Below, piece by piece: positions 16,742 through 16,886 of a DNA stretch of 16,886 nucleotides. This DNA comes from an uncultured Treponema sp. (GTDB lineage Bacteria; Spirochaetota; Spirochaetia; Treponematales; Treponemataceae). Under the pieces are notes generated by a model, which saw only the letters and a program-made list of their open reading frames with translations, did no database searches and had not been told where the DNA came from. The stretch spans positions 1 through 16,886 of the forward strand of contig CAJPOH010000002.1 in NCBI GenBank assembly GCA_905372205.1, read 5' to 3'. Within the stretch, counting starts at the first letter, position 1. Each line of letters begins with the position of its first letter. The position numbers and the translations under genes are program-made.

Positions 16742-16831
16742 CGGAAGAGGCAGGAATCGAACCTGCCATTGCAAATTTAAGCAACCAACGGTTTTGAAGA
16801 CCGCGGGAGCCACCAGACCCCATCAACTTCC
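16742..16831 (-). tRNA. selC: tRNA-Sec (anticodon TCA)
   Basis: This 90-base tRNA decodes UGA as selenocysteine. It has the selC hallmarks: a six-bp D stem with a four-base loop (GGGGTC/GGCTCC), anticodon loop CTTCAAA with TCA at its centre, a long variable arm (GTTGC/GCAAT stem), TTCGATT T-loop and discriminator G. CCA is not encoded. The acceptor is odd: only GGAAG/CTTCC pairs cleanly, and the T plus acceptor 3' strand has 12 bases rather than the usual 13. It lies between tRNA-Thr and selA. Confidence 0.93.
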
Positions 16832-16837
16832 AAAAAA

Positions 16838-16886
16838 AGCCAACTCTCGGACTTGAACCGAGTACCTGCACGTTACGAGGGTGCTG
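16838..16886 (-). tRNA. tRNA-Thr (anticodon CGT), 5' part outside the window
   Basis: The visible 3' two thirds show the anticodon arm GCACC-CTCGTAA-CGTGC (anticodon CGT; the 31-39 pair is C-C), the variable loop, a T arm CTCGG-TTCAAGT-CCGAG, and the acceptor 3' strand AGTTGGC with T as discriminator. CCA is not encoded. It reads ACG codons. Only six T separate it from selC, so both are probably cut from one transcript. Confidence 0.88.

Overview
The window is one long leftward-reading (minus strand) block of translation genes from an AT-rich bacterium. Its order is tuf, rpsJ, rplC, rplD, rplW, rplB, rpsS, rplV, rpsC, rplP, rpmC, rpsQ, rplN, rplX, rplE, rpsN, rpsH, rplF, rplR, rpsE, rpmD, rplO, secY, rpmJ, rpsM, rpsK, rpoA, rplQ. 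This is the fused S10-spc-alpha cluster. It lacks adk, map and infA between secY and rpmJ, and it lacks rpsD between rpsK and rpoA. That arrangement, a tuf gene directly before rpsJ, and the wording of EF-Tu and the alpha subunit point to a spirochaete, most likely Treponema or a close relative. The assignment is from memory of the families, not from a search; the species is open.

Right end (15332-16886): the 3' part of a threonine tRNA (anticodon CGT), then selC (tRNA-Sec, anticodon TCA), then selA (selenocysteine synthase, TTG start), all leftward. So the organism probably makes selenoproteins, although selC has an oddly mispaired acceptor stem. Between selA and tuf (14859-15331) lie a weak selA terminator, a strong sigma-70 type promoter (TTGACA, 17 bases, TATAAG) and a leader of about 345 bases that holds a possible 18-codon reading frame.

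Middle (715-14858): the ribosomal operon, tightly packed, with several TAATG stop/start overlaps and only one sizeable gap, tuf-rpsJ, which contains a terminator-like hairpin. The genes supply most of the 30S and 50S proteins of the cluster, the SecY translocation pore and the RNA polymerase alpha subunit. S14, L24 and L36 are all zinc-binding forms.

Left end (1-714): the operon ends with a GTG-started 57-residue protein with two CxxC knuckles that overlaps the end of rplQ, followed by a strong intrinsic terminator at 514-544. The remaining 513 bases hold no convincing gene, but do hold a perfect 29-base palindrome, a second inverted repeat and a short protein-like open frame that may be a gene relic.
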